Shown here piece after piece: positions 51,083 to 60,920 of a stretch of DNA of 64,000 nucleotides (the first letter of the stretch is position 1; the number at the start of each line of letters is the position of its first letter). This DNA is from AC-37 sp036389835 (GTDB lineage Bacteria; Actinomycetota; Thermoleophilia; Solirubrobacterales; Thermoleophilaceae). The notes below the pieces were generated by a model that had not been told where the DNA came from, made no database searches, and was given only the letters and a program-made list of their open reading frames with translations. The stretch spans positions 124,001 to 188,000 of the forward strand of contig DASVWC010000105.1 in the NCBI GenBank assembly GCA_036389835.1. The letters are read 5' to 3'. A program made the position numbers and the translations under genes.

Positions 51083-52191
51083 TGACCGTGCGCCGACTCA
51101 TTCGCCTGCTCGGAGCGGCAGGCATCGCCGCGACGCTCGTCTTCGCCGCTCTCGCGCTCACCGCGCCGACCGACGCCCAGGCTGCGATCGACCTGCCGGA
51201 CCTACCGATCCCAAATCCGTTCGACGTCGGGGTTCCGGGGCCGTCGGATCTCGTGCGCAAGGTCTTCGAGTTCTTCTTCAAGACCTTCTTCGGGATCGAG
51301 GCGAAGGTCACGCAGCGCGCCGTTCAGTGGCTGATCGCAGCGCCGGTCTACACCGATCAGGGTCAGTACGGCGAGCTGAATGGGCTGCGCTCGAACATGA
51401 CGGTCGCCGGCTGGGCGCTGTTCACGCTTGTCTTCACGGTCTCGGCCGTGCGCTACTACGCCTCGGGCTTCACCTCGGCGGGGTCGTACGAGGCGGTCGA
51501 GGCGCTCACGCGTGGAGCGCTCGCGGCGGGCGCGCTCGCGCTGTACCCCGCCGTCTTCGGCTCACTGTCGGTCGCGACTAACCACCTGACCTACGGGATC
51601 ACGCACGCGCCCGGTGTGGAGGCCGGGCTGACCAAGGTCCTCGCGGGCGTGACGGTCGCGAACTTCACCCCGCTCGGGATCGGCTCGATCGCCGCCCTCG
51701 TCGGCGTTGTGCTCTTGCTCCTCCTGCTGGTGACGAAGATCGTCATAGCGACGCTGCTCGCGTTCCTCTACGTGGCCGCGCCGCTCGCGATCGCGCTGTG
51801 GCCGCTGCCGGAGACCTCGTGGCTTGCGCGGACCTGGCTGCAGTCGCTGATCGGCGTGCTGCTCTGGCCGACCGTGTGGGCGCTCTGCTTCGCGGTGTTC
51901 GCGGTCATGGGCAAGTCGGCGTTCACGCTCCAGGGCTCGTTCGGCACCGAGCTCATCAAGCCGTGGGTGTCGGTCGCGGCGCTGTTTGTCGCCTTCAAGG
52001 CGCCGCAGCTGCTCGCCCGACAGGCGATGCTTGCTGGTCTCGCGCCATCGTTCGGGAACGCCGCCGCGCGCGGCCTCGTCTACGGCCGCGCGGCGGTGCG
52101 CGCTGGAGGCGCGGCCGGCGGAGCCGAGGGGGTCTCCGGACGGTTCGGAGGCGGCGCCGCGGGCACCGCAGCCAAGGGCGCAGGGGCGTAG
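51082..52191 (+). CDS. VirB6/TrbL-like polytopic membrane protein
   Basis: A 369-residue protein with a signal sequence (about residues 1-34), an amphipathic FFFKTFFGIEAKVTQ segment and about six membrane helices between residues 105 and 310. The C-terminal tail is Gly/Ala-rich. The position between pilin and PrgI/VirB4 is typical of the VirB6 channel subunit. It is shorter than the module 1 counterpart and lacks the large loop. Confidence 0.7.
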   Translation: MTVRRLIRLLGAAGIAATLVFAALALTAPTDAQAAIDLPDLPIPNPFDVGVPGPSDLVRKVFEFFFKTFFGIEAKVTQRAVQWLIAAPVYTDQGQYGELNGLRSNMTVAGWALFTLVFTVSAVRYYASGFTSAGSYEAVEALTRGALAAGALALYPAVFGSLSVATNHLTYGITHAPGVEAGLTKVLAGVTVANFTPLGIGSIAALVGVVLLLLLLVTKIVIATLLAFLYVAAPLAIALWPLPETSWLARTWLQSLIGVLLWPTVWALCFAVFAVMGKSAFTLQGSFGTELIKPWVSVAALFVAFKAPQLLARQAMLAGLAPSFGNAAARGLVYGRAAVRAGGAAGGAEGVSGRFGGGAAGTAAKGAGA

Positions 52192-52193
52192 CC

Positions 52194-52595
52194 GTGCGCC
52201 ATCCGACCTACAAGCACCTCGAGGCGAGGTTGCGGCTCGGCTCGTTCTCGCTCGGCCAGTGGACCCAGATCGTGGCCGCCAGCGCCGTGGCCGCCGTCTT
52301 CGGTGTCTACGCCTCGCCCTTTCCGACGGGTCTGACGATCTTCGTGTCGATCGTCGGTGCCGGGCTGCCGATCGCGCTCTCGTACGGGGCGATGGGGCTC
52401 GAGTTCTCGGTCGGGCAGTTCGCGGCGGCCGCCTGGCGCTACTGGCGCGATCCGCGCTGCTTCCTCCCGGGCCCGGGGGAATCGGCCAGCGGGTACGCCG
52501 TGCATCCCGAGCCCGTTCACGAGGACTCGCACGCGACGCGGCCGCCGCCGGGACCTGCCAGCTCAGTGGAGGGAGAGGCGCTGTGGGACGTCTGA
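52194..52595 (+). CDS. PrgI-family (VirB3-like) membrane protein
   Basis: A 133-residue protein beginning at GTG 52194. Two closely spaced membrane helices at about residues 22-60 (WTQIVAASAVAAVFGVYA and LTIFVSIVGAGLPIALSYGAMG) are followed by a short soluble region (YWRDPRCFLPG), as in PrgI. It overlaps the VirB4 start by 13 bases. Confidence 0.7.
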   Translation: MRHPTYKHLEARLRLGSFSLGQWTQIVAASAVAAVFGVYASPFPTGLTIFVSIVGAGLPIALSYGAMGLEFSVGQFAAAAWRYWRDPRCFLPGPGESASGYAVHPEPVHEDSHATRPPPGPASSVEGEALWDV

Positions 52596-55255
52596 GGCGC
52601 GCAGCGCCCGCGGAGCTGCCCGAGGCAGGGGAGCTCTGCCCGGTCGAGGCGATCGACCGCGAGGGGTTGCTCGTGACGAGCGAGGGAGCGCTGGTGCGCT
52701 ACCTGCGCGTCACGCCGAAGAACCCACTCGTGATGTCCGGCGCCGAGCGCGAGCAGGTCGGCCACGCGTTTGGCCAGCTCGTCGAGCGGCTTCAGCCCGC
52801 GCAGTCGATCCAGTTCTACGTTGAGGCGGCGCCGGTGCGGCTCGAGGCGATCCTCGAGCACAGCCGAACCGAGGCCGAGCGGGCGCTGCGCGCCGTCGGC
52901 GACGGCGGGGCCGACCGAGCCGACGCGCTGCGGCGGCTGCACGGAGCGCTGCGCGAGTCGCTCGAGCGCCACGCCGACGCGCAGGCCGCGGTCGACGTCG
53001 CCTACTACGTCGTCGTCCCGTACCTGCCCGACCAGCGGATCCGGCTCGACTGGCGCCAGCTCGTCCCGGGGCGCCGGGGCAGGCTCGCGACCGCCGCGCT
53101 GGAGCGCTCGCTCGAGTCGCACCGCCGGGTGACGCGCGAGTCGCTCCACGTGACCGACTCGATCCGTGGCGACCTAGAGGCGCTCGACCTCTCGACGGCG
53201 ATGCTGTCGGGGCCGGAGGTGCTCGACCTGCTCTGGCGCCGCTTCAACCCGACCCAGGCGGACCGCACGCCGGAGCGGCGGCCGGGCGGCACCGACAGCC
53301 GGATCGAGGTGGTCGGCACGCTCGACGCCGTCTCGGACGCCTCCGACGCGGCCCGGGCGGCACAGGCGCTGCGCGAGGGCGTGGCGGGATCGGCGATCGA
53401 CTACGCCGACCAGCGCCACCTGCGAATCGACCGCGACCTCGAGCAGGCGCTCTACGTCGCGACGCTCCCCGACGCGACCGAGTTCGGCTGGCTGCTCGAC
53501 GCGATGCAGGTCCCGCGGCCCTTCACGCTGTCTGTGCACGTCCACGCGCTCGACCGGCTGCGCGAGCGATCGCGGTTCAAGGCGCGCCACCGGCGGCTCT
53601 TCGGCGTCAACCGCGGGGCTGAACTCCGCGGCCGGACACCTGACTACGAGATGCTCGCGCAGGAGGAGGAGCTCTCCGAGCTGCTCAAGGAGCTCTCCGG
53701 CCACGAGCGTTCGGCCCCCTACGAAGTCGCGATCTACCAGTCGATTCGCGAGCGCGGTCCGTCGCCCGACCCGGTCCAGCTCGCCGAGGCGGTCGAGCAG
53801 GCGAGCCGCGAGCTGATCGCCGCCTCCGACGCACGGGTCAGCCTCGGCCAGCTGCGCCAGCTCGAGCTGTGGCAGTCGTCGCTGCCGCTCGGCCGCGACC
53901 TGGCCCGTCTGACGCGCAAGTACCTGACCCGGCACGTCGGCGACACCGTCCCGCTCGTCGGGACGAGCTGCGGATCGGCGGCCGGGATCCCGTTCGCGTT
54001 CACCGACCCCGGGCGCGAGGTGGCGCTGATCAACCCGTTCGACCCCGCCCACGACAACGGGACGCTGCTCGTCAACGCGCGCTCGGGCGGCGGCAAGACG
54101 TTCCTCGTCAACGTGCTCGTCGCGCGCTTCCTGGCGCACGGGATGCAGGCGTTCGTGATCGACCGCGCCGGCCATTACGAGTTCCTCTGCGCGCTCGTGC
54201 CCGACGCCCAGCACCTGACGATCGGCGCCTCCGACGACGAGCACGCCGTCAACCCCTGGGACGTCGAGGACCCGGCCAACCCGCCGATCGAGAAGATCGC
54301 CTACCTGGTCGCGCTGCACGCGCTGCTCGTCGGCGACCACCGCGCCGGCGACGACTCCTACGGGCTCGACCCGCTCGAGCGCAACCTGCTCGAGGTCGCG
54401 ATACGCGCCGTCTACGCGCGCGCCGCGCGCGAGCGCGTACTGCCGCGCGAGTCGCTGCTGCGCGCCGAGCTCCGCCGCCGCGCCGAGGCCGAGGCCGAGG
54501 CCGGCGCCGAGGAGGTCGCCTCGGTCCTGCGCACCCTCGCCGAGCGGCTCGCCTCGTTCGTCGAGGACGGCTCTTACGCCTACCTGCTCGATCGCGCGAG
54601 CACAGTTCCAGACGACGCCCCGTTGGTCGCGTTCGACACGCGCAAGGTGCCGCGCGAGCTGTCGGCCGCGGTCCTGTTTGTGCTGTCAGAGCACGTCACC
54701 CGCCGGATCGAGCGTCGCGGCGCCGCCCGCATGCGCGAAACCGACGGCGGCCATTTCGCCGGCCGCTCGATGCTCGTGATCGATGAGGCCTGGAAGCTCG
54801 TCGAGCGGCGCGCGACGGGTGAGTGGGTCAACGAGATCGCGCGCCGCAGCCGCCACCTCGGCCTCTTCCTGGTCGCGATCTCACAGCAACTGTCCGACTT
54901 CGCCGGGCCCTACGGCAAGGCCCTGCTGCGCAACTCGACCCAGCAGCTCTTCCTGCGTCAGTCGCCCGACGAGCTCGCCTACATCCAGGACGCGGTGCGG
55001 CTCTCGGACGCCGAGGTGGGGGCGATCGCTCGGCTCAAGACGGTCAAGCGGTCCTACTCGCAGGCGTACTGGATCAACGGGACGCGCGGGCGCGGCACGG
55101 TTGCGCTGCGTGTCGGACCCACCGAGTACGGGCTCGCCACCTCGGATCCGGTCGGCGACGTCCCGCGCCGCACGCTCGCGCTCGAGGCCGCGAACGGCGA
55201 CGCCTGGGACGCGCTCGAGCTGCTCGCCGCCGAGGGCTGGGAGGTCCAGGGCTAG
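52583..55255 (+). CDS. VirB4-like conjugation ATPase
   Basis: An 890-residue ATPase: Walker A ARSGGGKT near residue 500, Walker B MLVIDEAWKLVE near 730, and a following RSRHLGLFLVAISQQLSDF segment of VirB4/TraE proteins. The N-terminal half is the usual channel-binding domain. GTG 52583 is preceded by GGAGGGAGAGG, which decides the start; a longer reading back to 51986 covers the upstream genes and is not used. Confidence 0.9.
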   Translation: MGRLRRAAPAELPEAGELCPVEAIDREGLLVTSEGALVRYLRVTPKNPLVMSGAEREQVGHAFGQLVERLQPAQSIQFYVEAAPVRLEAILEHSRTEAERALRAVGDGGADRADALRRLHGALRESLERHADAQAAVDVAYYVVVPYLPDQRIRLDWRQLVPGRRGRLATAALERSLESHRRVTRESLHVTDSIRGDLEALDLSTAMLSGPEVLDLLWRRFNPTQADRTPERRPGGTDSRIEVVGTLDAVSDASDAARAAQALREGVAGSAIDYADQRHLRIDRDLEQALYVATLPDATEFGWLLDAMQVPRPFTLSVHVHALDRLRERSRFKARHRRLFGVNRGAELRGRTPDYEMLAQEEELSELLKELSGHERSAPYEVAIYQSIRERGPSPDPVQLAEAVEQASRELIAASDARVSLGQLRQLELWQSSLPLGRDLARLTRKYLTRHVGDTVPLVGTSCGSAAGIPFAFTDPGREVALINPFDPAHDNGTLLVNARSGGGKTFLVNVLVARFLAHGMQAFVIDRAGHYEFLCALVPDAQHLTIGASDDEHAVNPWDVEDPANPPIEKIAYLVALHALLVGDHRAGDDSYGLDPLERNLLEVAIRAVYARAARERVLPRESLLRAELRRRAEAEAEAGAEEVASVLRTLAERLASFVEDGSYAYLLDRASTVPDDAPLVAFDTRKVPRELSAAVLFVLSEHVTRRIERRGAARMRETDGGHFAGRSMLVIDEAWKLVERRATGEWVNEIARRSRHLGLFLVAISQQLSDFAGPYGKALLRNSTQQLFLRQSPDELAYIQDAVRLSDAEVGAIARLKTVKRSYSQAYWINGTRGRGTVALRVGPTEYGLATSDPVGDVPRRTLALEAANGDAWDALELLAAEGWEVQG

Positions 55256-56307
55256 TGAGCGCCCCGGCGCTTCAGGCCGCGGGCATCGCGATCGGCCAGC
55301 GCGGCGCGCTGCTGCGCGCGCTCGTTGCGGCGCTGCTCGCCCTGCTCGCCCTGCTGCTCCTTATCCTCGTCCCGCTCGCGATCCTCAGTTCGGGCGGCGG
55401 CTCGTCCGGCCCGCAGGGAGTCCCGAATGGCATCCCGGCTCCGTTCGTGCCGGTCTACCGCGAGTCGGCGCGGGTGTTCGGGCTCAACTGGCTCGTGCTC
55501 GCCTCGGTCCATCAGGAGGAGACCGGGTTCTCGACCCACCCGACGACCTACCGCGGGCTCAACCCTTACGGCTGCTGCGCCGGTCCGTTCCAGATGAACG
55601 TGACGAACGGGCCGCCGTCAACCTGGGCCAGCCACCGGTCGGCCTACCGGCGCGGGCGCCGGCCGGAGCGCTACCCGCATCCGACGCCGTCGCACCCGTC
55701 GCCCTACGACGACTTCGACGCCGGCATGGCCGCCGGTTCGCTGCTGCGCGCGAACGGGGCCGACCGGACCCTCGGCGCGCGCACGCACGGCGCGGTGCGC
55801 CGCTACAACGGCGCCGGTCCGGTCGCGGAGGCGTACGCGCGGCGGGTGATGGACCGCGCGCGCCGCTGGCAGGCCGAGTCGCCACCGGTGCGCGACCCCG
55901 CGCCGAGCGCTCCGGCCCCGATCGGCAACGGGGCGCTCGCGTGGCCGGTGCGCGGCGTCGTCGTCTCGCCGTTCGGGATGCGCTGGGGGCGGCTCCACGC
56001 CGGCGTCGACATCGCGGTGCCGACCGGCACGCGGATCCTCGCCGCGGCCGGCGGCCGAGTGACGACGAAGGGCTGGGTCGGCGGCTACGGCCGCTACACC
56101 TGCCTCGAGCACCGGCGCCCGTACTCGACCTGCTACGCGCACCAGTCGCGCTTCGGGCCGAGCCCGCCGGGCGGCGTGGTGGCGCGCGGCGCGCTGGTCG
56201 GCTACGTCGGCTGCACCGGGCACTGCTTCGGCCCGCACCTGCACTTCGAGGTGCGGATCGCCGGGCGGCCGGTCGATCCGCTGCCTTACCTGCGCGGAGG
56301 GCGCTGA
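55255..56307 (+). CDS. Transglycosylase-like / M23 peptidase fusion of conjugation module 2
   Basis: A 350-residue hydrolase with an N-terminal membrane anchor at about residues 20-45, a lytic transglycosylase-like domain (SVHQEETGFS and CCAGPFQMN) at about 60-200, and an M23 endopeptidase at about 225-345. In the M23 domain, GRLHAGVDIAVPTGT supplies His and Asp zinc ligands, and HLHFEVR the HxH pair. It clears peptidoglycan for the channel. The GTG shares one base with the VirB4 stop. Confidence 0.85.
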   Translation: MSAPALQAAGIAIGQRGALLRALVAALLALLALLLLILVPLAILSSGGGSSGPQGVPNGIPAPFVPVYRESARVFGLNWLVLASVHQEETGFSTHPTTYRGLNPYGCCAGPFQMNVTNGPPSTWASHRSAYRRGRRPERYPHPTPSHPSPYDDFDAGMAAGSLLRANGADRTLGARTHGAVRRYNGAGPVAEAYARRVMDRARRWQAESPPVRDPAPSAPAPIGNGALAWPVRGVVVSPFGMRWGRLHAGVDIAVPTGTRILAAAGGRVTTKGWVGGYGRYTCLEHRRPYSTCYAHQSRFGPSPPGGVVARGALVGYVGCTGHCFGPHLHFEVRIAGRPVDPLPYLRGGR

Positions 56308-56308
56308 G

Positions 56309-56887
56309 GTGAGACGGCGGACGCTGCTCGCGCTGCTCCTAGCCGCTGTGGTCGCGGGCTGCCAGGACCCCTACAGCGCCGATCCGGGCTCGGAGCACGA
56401 GCCCGAGCTCGGCCAATCGGAAACGGCGCCCGAGTCGGAGCACGCCCACGGCGACGAGCTCGCGCCGGCCGCGCGCGCCGACGACACGGCTCCGGTGCTC
56501 CGCTCTAATGCGCGGACGACACCACGGGCGGCCGTCGCCGCCTTTTGCGCGCAGTGGGTCAACTGGAGCTGGCGCACGATCGCGCGCCAGCAGCGCCGGC
56601 TCGCGGAGCTCGCCACGGGAGCGCTCGCGCGCGAGCTGGCCGCCGAAGCCAAGCACGGTGCCCGCGACGAGACGCTGCGGCGCGACCGGCTCGGAGCGCG
56701 AGGGAACGTCGTCGCGGTCGCGTTCAGGCCCGGCGGCGCCGCACGCGAGGCGGTGTGCGTAGCGCGCGAGGAGCGGCTCGAGGCCGGCCGCGCCGAGCTC
56801 GAGGGCGGCGCGCACCGCGTCTATCTCGCCACCGTGGAGCGGACTCGGAGCGGCTGGGCGGTGAGGCGATGGGAGCCGCAGCCCTAG
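56309..56887 (+). CDS. Conjugation-associated lipoprotein
   Basis: A 192-residue protein with a lipobox V-A-G-C (Cys at about residue 18) after a hydrophobic signal, then a Glu/Pro-rich linker and a domain at about 75-190 that resembles NTF2/TcpC-type modules (FCAQWVNWSW). The start is a GTG one base after the hydrolase gene. Confidence 0.6.
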   Translation: MRRRTLLALLLAAVVAGCQDPYSADPGSEHEPELGQSETAPESEHAHGDELAPAARADDTAPVLRSNARTTPRAAVAAFCAQWVNWSWRTIARQQRRLAELATGALARELAAEAKHGARDETLRRDRLGARGNVVAVAFRPGGAAREAVCVAREERLEAGRAELEGGAHRVYLATVERTRSGWAVRRWEPQP

Positions 56888-57660
56888 CCGCACGCCTGCC
56901 GCTGCTGTTCCGGGCCCGGCCGGAAGCGACCGCGTCGTGCGGGCTCGCCTTCGACCGCCCGGGAGGCCCGCTCGTCGCTGTCTGCGGGCTCGTCGGAGGC
57001 TCGGGAGCTTCGACGCTCGCGTTCGCGCTCGCGCGCCAGGCGGCCAGGGAGAGCGCGCTGCCGGTGCTGCTGAGCGAAGCCGACAGCTCGCGCGCCGGGC
57101 TTGCCGTGGTGGCGGGCCGCGCCGGCCCGCTCTGCCTTCGCGATCTCGCCTGGCGGCTCGCCGACGGCGAGCCGCCCGCCCGTCCCTTCACCGAGCTCGA
57201 GCCGCGCCTGCGGCTGGTGGCGTCCGCGCCGCGAACCGCCCCGGACCCCGCGCCCGACACCGTGCGGGCGCTGCTGCGCGACGCGCGGGCTGCGCACGGG
57301 TTGGTCGTGATCGATTGCGGGTCGGCCTGGGGGTCCGCGCGCGCCGTTCTCGACGAGACGAGTCATGTCATCTGGACGCTGCCCGCCAGCGCGCCAGCGG
57401 CCGCCCGCGCGCGCGTCCTGTTCGCGAGCGAGTCGCTGCCCGCACCTGGCCGCTGGCGCGAGCTCCTCGTCGCGACCGCCATCGAGCGACGGGCGGGCGC
57501 GAAGGTCCGCACGCTGCGGCGCCTCGCGGCGCACCGCTGCGAGCGGCTCGTGCTCGCGCCCTACGTCGAGGCGCTTGCGCGCGGGGAGCAGGCCACCGAC
57601 GGCGAGCGCCTACGCGCGCCGCTGACGGCGCTGGCCGCGACGCTCGGGAGAGTCGGGTGA
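56869..57660 (+). CDS. ParA/MinD-like P-loop protein
   Basis: A 263-residue protein with the ParA/MinD-type deviant P-loop G-L-V-G-G-S-G-A-S-T near residues 40-50 and an LVVIDCGSAWG switch region near 145. The usual Lys of the P-loop is replaced by Ala, so ATP binding may be altered. A protein of this type inside a conjugation operon could place the machine at the cell membrane, as TadZ/ParA relatives do (inference). Confidence 0.6.
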   Translation: MGAAALAARLPLLFRARPEATASCGLAFDRPGGPLVAVCGLVGGSGASTLAFALARQAARESALPVLLSEADSSRAGLAVVAGRAGPLCLRDLAWRLADGEPPARPFTELEPRLRLVASAPRTAPDPAPDTVRALLRDARAAHGLVVIDCGSAWGSARAVLDETSHVIWTLPASAPAAARARVLFASESLPAPGRWRELLVATAIERRAGAKVRTLRRLAAHRCERLVLAPYVEALARGEQATDGERLRAPLTALAATLGRVG

Positions 57661-58211
57661 CGGGATCGGCGCGGCGGGCGCGACCGCTCCCGAGCCGAGC
57701 CGCGGACATCGCCACGTCGACGGTCGTGTGCGCGACGCTGGGGCTCGCCGTCGCAGCCCTCGCGGCCGCGACGATCGTCGTTGCCGGCCTCGCGGACGAC
57801 GCGCGCGCGGTACTCGGCTTCAGGTTCGGCGAGCTCGCGCGCAGTCCGAGCGCGGCGCTCGCGATCGCGCTTCAGAACGTCAAGCTCGCCGCCGGGACAC
57901 TCGCATGCGCGGCCGCCGCGCCGTGCCTGGCGCCTGGCGTCCGAGTGCTCGTCGGTCTGTGGCTCGCTGCGCTGCTAGTCCTCAACGCGGGCGTCGTCGG
58001 CGTCGCGTTCGGCGCCTACGGAACGCGGCTGGTGGGCGCGACCGCACTCCACCTGTCGGTCGAGTTCGCGGCGCTGTCGCTCGCCGGTGGCGCCTACCTC
58101 GCTGCCGTGCGCGAGCCGCTCGGCGCACGCCAGCTGGCGCCGGTCGGCCTCGTCTGCCTGCTGCTGCTGGTCGTCGCCGCGGCGCTCGAGACCTACGCGC
58201 GGGTCGGGTGA
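57657..58211 (+). CDS. SpoIIM-like polytopic membrane protein
   Basis: A 184-residue protein with four or five membrane helices; ALQNVKLAAGT, then LNAGVVGVAFGAYG and LHLSVEFAALSLAGGAYLA match the N...G...HG-x-x-E pattern of SpoIIM-family proteins in altered form. GTG 57657 overlaps the previous stop. In other bacteria SpoIIM-like proteins work with cell-wall remodelling enzymes, which fits the hydrolase in this operon. The family call is tentative. Confidence 0.5.
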   Translation: MTGSARRARPLPSRAADIATSTVVCATLGLAVAALAAATIVVAGLADDARAVLGFRFGELARSPSAALAIALQNVKLAAGTLACAAAAPCLAPGVRVLVGLWLAALLVLNAGVVGVAFGAYGTRLVGATALHLSVEFAALSLAGGAYLAAVREPLGARQLAPVGLVCLLLLVVAAALETYARVG

Positions 58212-58214
58212 GAC

Positions 58215-60920
58215 GTGAGGCCGTCGCTCGGCGTGCGCGTCGCCTTGGTGCCGCTGCTCTGGCTACCCGCCGCGCTGGCCGCCTGGGCCTACGCCTCGAC
58301 CCACGACCTCGCCCGTACTTGGCGCGAGCTCGTCTCCGGGCGCGCGGTGACCTGGCCGCCCGCCCCCAAGCCGGGTCCGCGACCCGGCCCGGTCGAGGCC
58401 GGGCACGCCCTGCTGAACGATCTGCTCGCGGCCCTGCGGCCGGCGGGCCTCGGTCTGCTCGTGCTCGCCGTCGCGATCGCTCTCAGCCGAGTCGCTCATC
58501 GCCGGCGCCGAGCAGCGGCGACGGCGACGTGGGAGCTGCGGCTCGGCCGCGACGACCTCGCCAATCCGTACCGGGTCCAGGAGGCGTTCGAGGGGATCGT
58601 CGGAGCGGCGTCGGCGCGCTGGTACGAGCGGATCTGGCGCGGCCAGGACCACTTCGCCTTCGAGGTCCACCGCCTGGCGGACCTGTCGGTCCGCTTCACC
58701 GTGACCGCGCCGCGTCCGCTGCTGCCAGCGCTGCGCGGACCGCTCGAGGACCTCTACCCCGACGTCGAGCTCGTCGAGCTGACCGACCGGCCCACGCCGT
58801 CCGGCTGCGTCGTGCGCCTCAAGAAGGGGCGCTCGTTCGTGCTCTCGATCCAGACGACGCGCAACTACGAGCACGCCTTCGCGGAGTCCCTCGTCGCGCT
58901 GCTCTCCGCGCTCGAGGGCGAGCTTACGGTGCAGCTCGTGCTGACCCCGGCGCCGGGTCTCGTCCACCGGCGCGCCCGCAAGCTGCTGAAGCGCCGTGAG
59001 CGCGGGCTCAACCAACGCGACCGCCGCGATCCGGTCGACCCGGGCACCGACTCGGTCGTCGAGGCAAAGGAGCTCAAGGGGGCGCTAGAGCTCCAGCACC
59101 GCTCGCTGCTGTGGTTCGACCTGCGCGTCGGTGGCGGCGACGCGACCGAGGTCAGGCGCGTGGCCGGGCTGTTCGCGCAGCTGCGTTCGGAGAACGAATT
59201 CGCCCGCCGCGACATGCGCGTGCGCCGCGCGCTCTACGCGCGGCGCCTCGTGTCCGCGCTGCCGAACCCGCTGCCGAGCCCGCGCACCGGGATCCTGTCG
59301 ACGTCGGAGCTGCCGACGCTGTGGCAGCTCCCGCGCGCGCGCGTGAAGCATGCGCGCCTCGCTCGCGCGACCGTCCGCCGCGCCGTCGCCCCGCCCGAGG
59401 TCGAGCGCGACGAGGAGCGGGTCCTGATGCGCGACGAGCGCGGGTCGGTAGCGCTCGCTCCCGACGACCGCAAGTACGGGCACGCGCTCGTCGGCGGCCA
59501 GGGCGGCGGCAAGAGCTCGGTGATGGCGCGGCACTTCATGAACGACGCGCGCGACGGCGAGCGGGCGGTTGTCCTGGTTGACCCGAAGGGCCCGCTCGGC
59601 GAGCTCTGCCTCGGGCTCGTTCCGCCAGGGCGAACCGTCCACTACCTAGACCTCGGCCACCCCGAGATCGGTTTCAACCCACTTGGCATCGACGCGAGCG
59701 CCGGCGCGCGCGCGGCCGTATTCCTGCAAGCGCTGATCGAGGCGAACCCGCCGGGCGCGATCCAGGCGGCGTCCGACTCGTTCCTGCGCCAGGCGGTCGC
59801 CGCGGTGTGCGCGGTCGAGCGCACGCCGACGCTCTGGCACGTCTACCGGATGCTCGACTTCGGCGACTCGCCCTACCGCGAGACAGTCATCCGGCGCCTC
59901 GAACAGGTCCCGGGCGCCGACTTCGCTCGCCACTACTGGCGCCGCGAGTTCCCGGCGCTGCTGTCCGATCGCGGCTTCGCGGCGCAAGCGCTCAATCCGC
60001 CGCGCAACAAGCTCGAGCGGCTGATCTCCACGCGCGAGATCGACACCCTGCTGCGCCATCCGGTCACGCTCGATCTTGAGGGCGCGATCGAGCGCGGCGA
60101 GGTGCTGATCGTCGCCGGCGCCAAGGCGGCCGTGGGCGAGGACAACACGGTGCTGGTCACCCAGCTGTTGCTCCAGCTACTGCACCGGGCGATCCAGGCG
60201 CAGCAGGACCTCCCCGCCGAGCGGCGCCGGCGCGTCTCGCTGCTGATCGACGAAGCGCACAACGTCCTCACGCCGTCGGTGGCGAAGATGCTCGCCGAGG
60301 GCCGCTCGGCCGGGCTCGAGGCGGTCTTCGCCTGGCAGTACTCCGCGCAGATCCGCGACGAGGTGATCCGCTCGGGCGTCCGTTCGCTCTTGCAGTCGAT
60401 CTCGATCTTCCGCATGCGCGAGATGGAGGACGCGCGCTCGCTCGCCGGCCTGGCAATGGAGGTCTATACCGACCGCATCTCCGTCGACCAGGAGGAACAG
60501 GAGCGGCTGCGGTTCTCGGCCGACGACATCGTCAAGCTCCCGATCCATCGCGCGATCAACCTCTGGATCGCCGACGGCGTGCCGCGGGCAGGATTCGTCG
60601 CCGAGACGCTGGCGATGGAGGAGCTCCACGACGAGAACCTCGCCGCGCGCCACCTGGCGGCGCAGCGCGAGCGCGGGGCGCACCATCCAGCGCGCCTGCC
60701 GGAGCCGCTCGCGGGCGAGTCGGGGCCGAGCACCCCGGACGATGTTCCCGAACCGAGGCCGGGGCGGCGGGCGCGGCGGTCCGCGCGCGAGCCGCGCCGA
60801 ACTGCGCGGAAGGGTCGTTCCGGAGGAACCGCTCCCGCGGCCGCGCCGGGGGCGGCGCTCCAGCTGCCGCTCGACGCGGCCGGCGCGAGCCCCGTCGACG
60901 ACCTCGACGGCGAGCCGTGA
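58215..60920 (+). CDS. Conjugative coupling protein, VirD4/TraG-like
   Basis: A 901-residue ATPase that couples the relaxase-DNA complex to the channel. Two N-terminal membrane segments (about residues 8-27 and 75-95) precede a soluble region. Walker A GGQGGGKSSV is near residue 427 with the FMNDARDGERAVVLVDPKG follow-up, and Walker B LLIDEAHNVL near 675. An AEGRSAGLEAVFAWQYSAQI segment and an Arg/Pro-rich C-terminus follow. The start is GTG, three bases after the SpoIIM-like stop. Confidence 0.88.
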   Translation: MRPSLGVRVALVPLLWLPAALAAWAYASTHDLARTWRELVSGRAVTWPPAPKPGPRPGPVEAGHALLNDLLAALRPAGLGLLVLAVAIALSRVAHRRRRAAATATWELRLGRDDLANPYRVQEAFEGIVGAASARWYERIWRGQDHFAFEVHRLADLSVRFTVTAPRPLLPALRGPLEDLYPDVELVELTDRPTPSGCVVRLKKGRSFVLSIQTTRNYEHAFAESLVALLSALEGELTVQLVLTPAPGLVHRRARKLLKRRERGLNQRDRRDPVDPGTDSVVEAKELKGALELQHRSLLWFDLRVGGGDATEVRRVAGLFAQLRSENEFARRDMRVRRALYARRLVSALPNPLPSPRTGILSTSELPTLWQLPRARVKHARLARATVRRAVAPPEVERDEERVLMRDERGSVALAPDDRKYGHALVGGQGGGKSSVMARHFMNDARDGERAVVLVDPKGPLGELCLGLVPPGRTVHYLDLGHPEIGFNPLGIDASAGARAAVFLQALIEANPPGAIQAASDSFLRQAVAAVCAVERTPTLWHVYRMLDFGDSPYRETVIRRLEQVPGADFARHYWRREFPALLSDRGFAAQALNPPRNKLERLISTREIDTLLRHPVTLDLEGAIERGEVLIVAGAKAAVGEDNTVLVTQLLLQLLHRAIQAQQDLPAERRRRVSLLIDEAHNVLTPSVAKMLAEGRSAGLEAVFAWQYSAQIRDEVIRSGVRSLLQSISIFRMREMEDARSLAGLAMEVYTDRISVDQEEQERLRFSADDIVKLPIHRAINLWIADGVPRAGFVAETLAMEELHDENLAARHLAAQRERGAHHPARLPEPLAGESGPSTPDDVPEPRPGRRARRSAREPRRTARKGRSGGTAPAAAPGAALQLPLDAAGASPVDDLDGEP

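Noticed and set aside
51986..52582. Longer start for the VirB4-like gene of module 2
   Set aside because: It would overlap the VirB6-like and PrgI genes; GTG 52583 has a strong ribosome-binding site.
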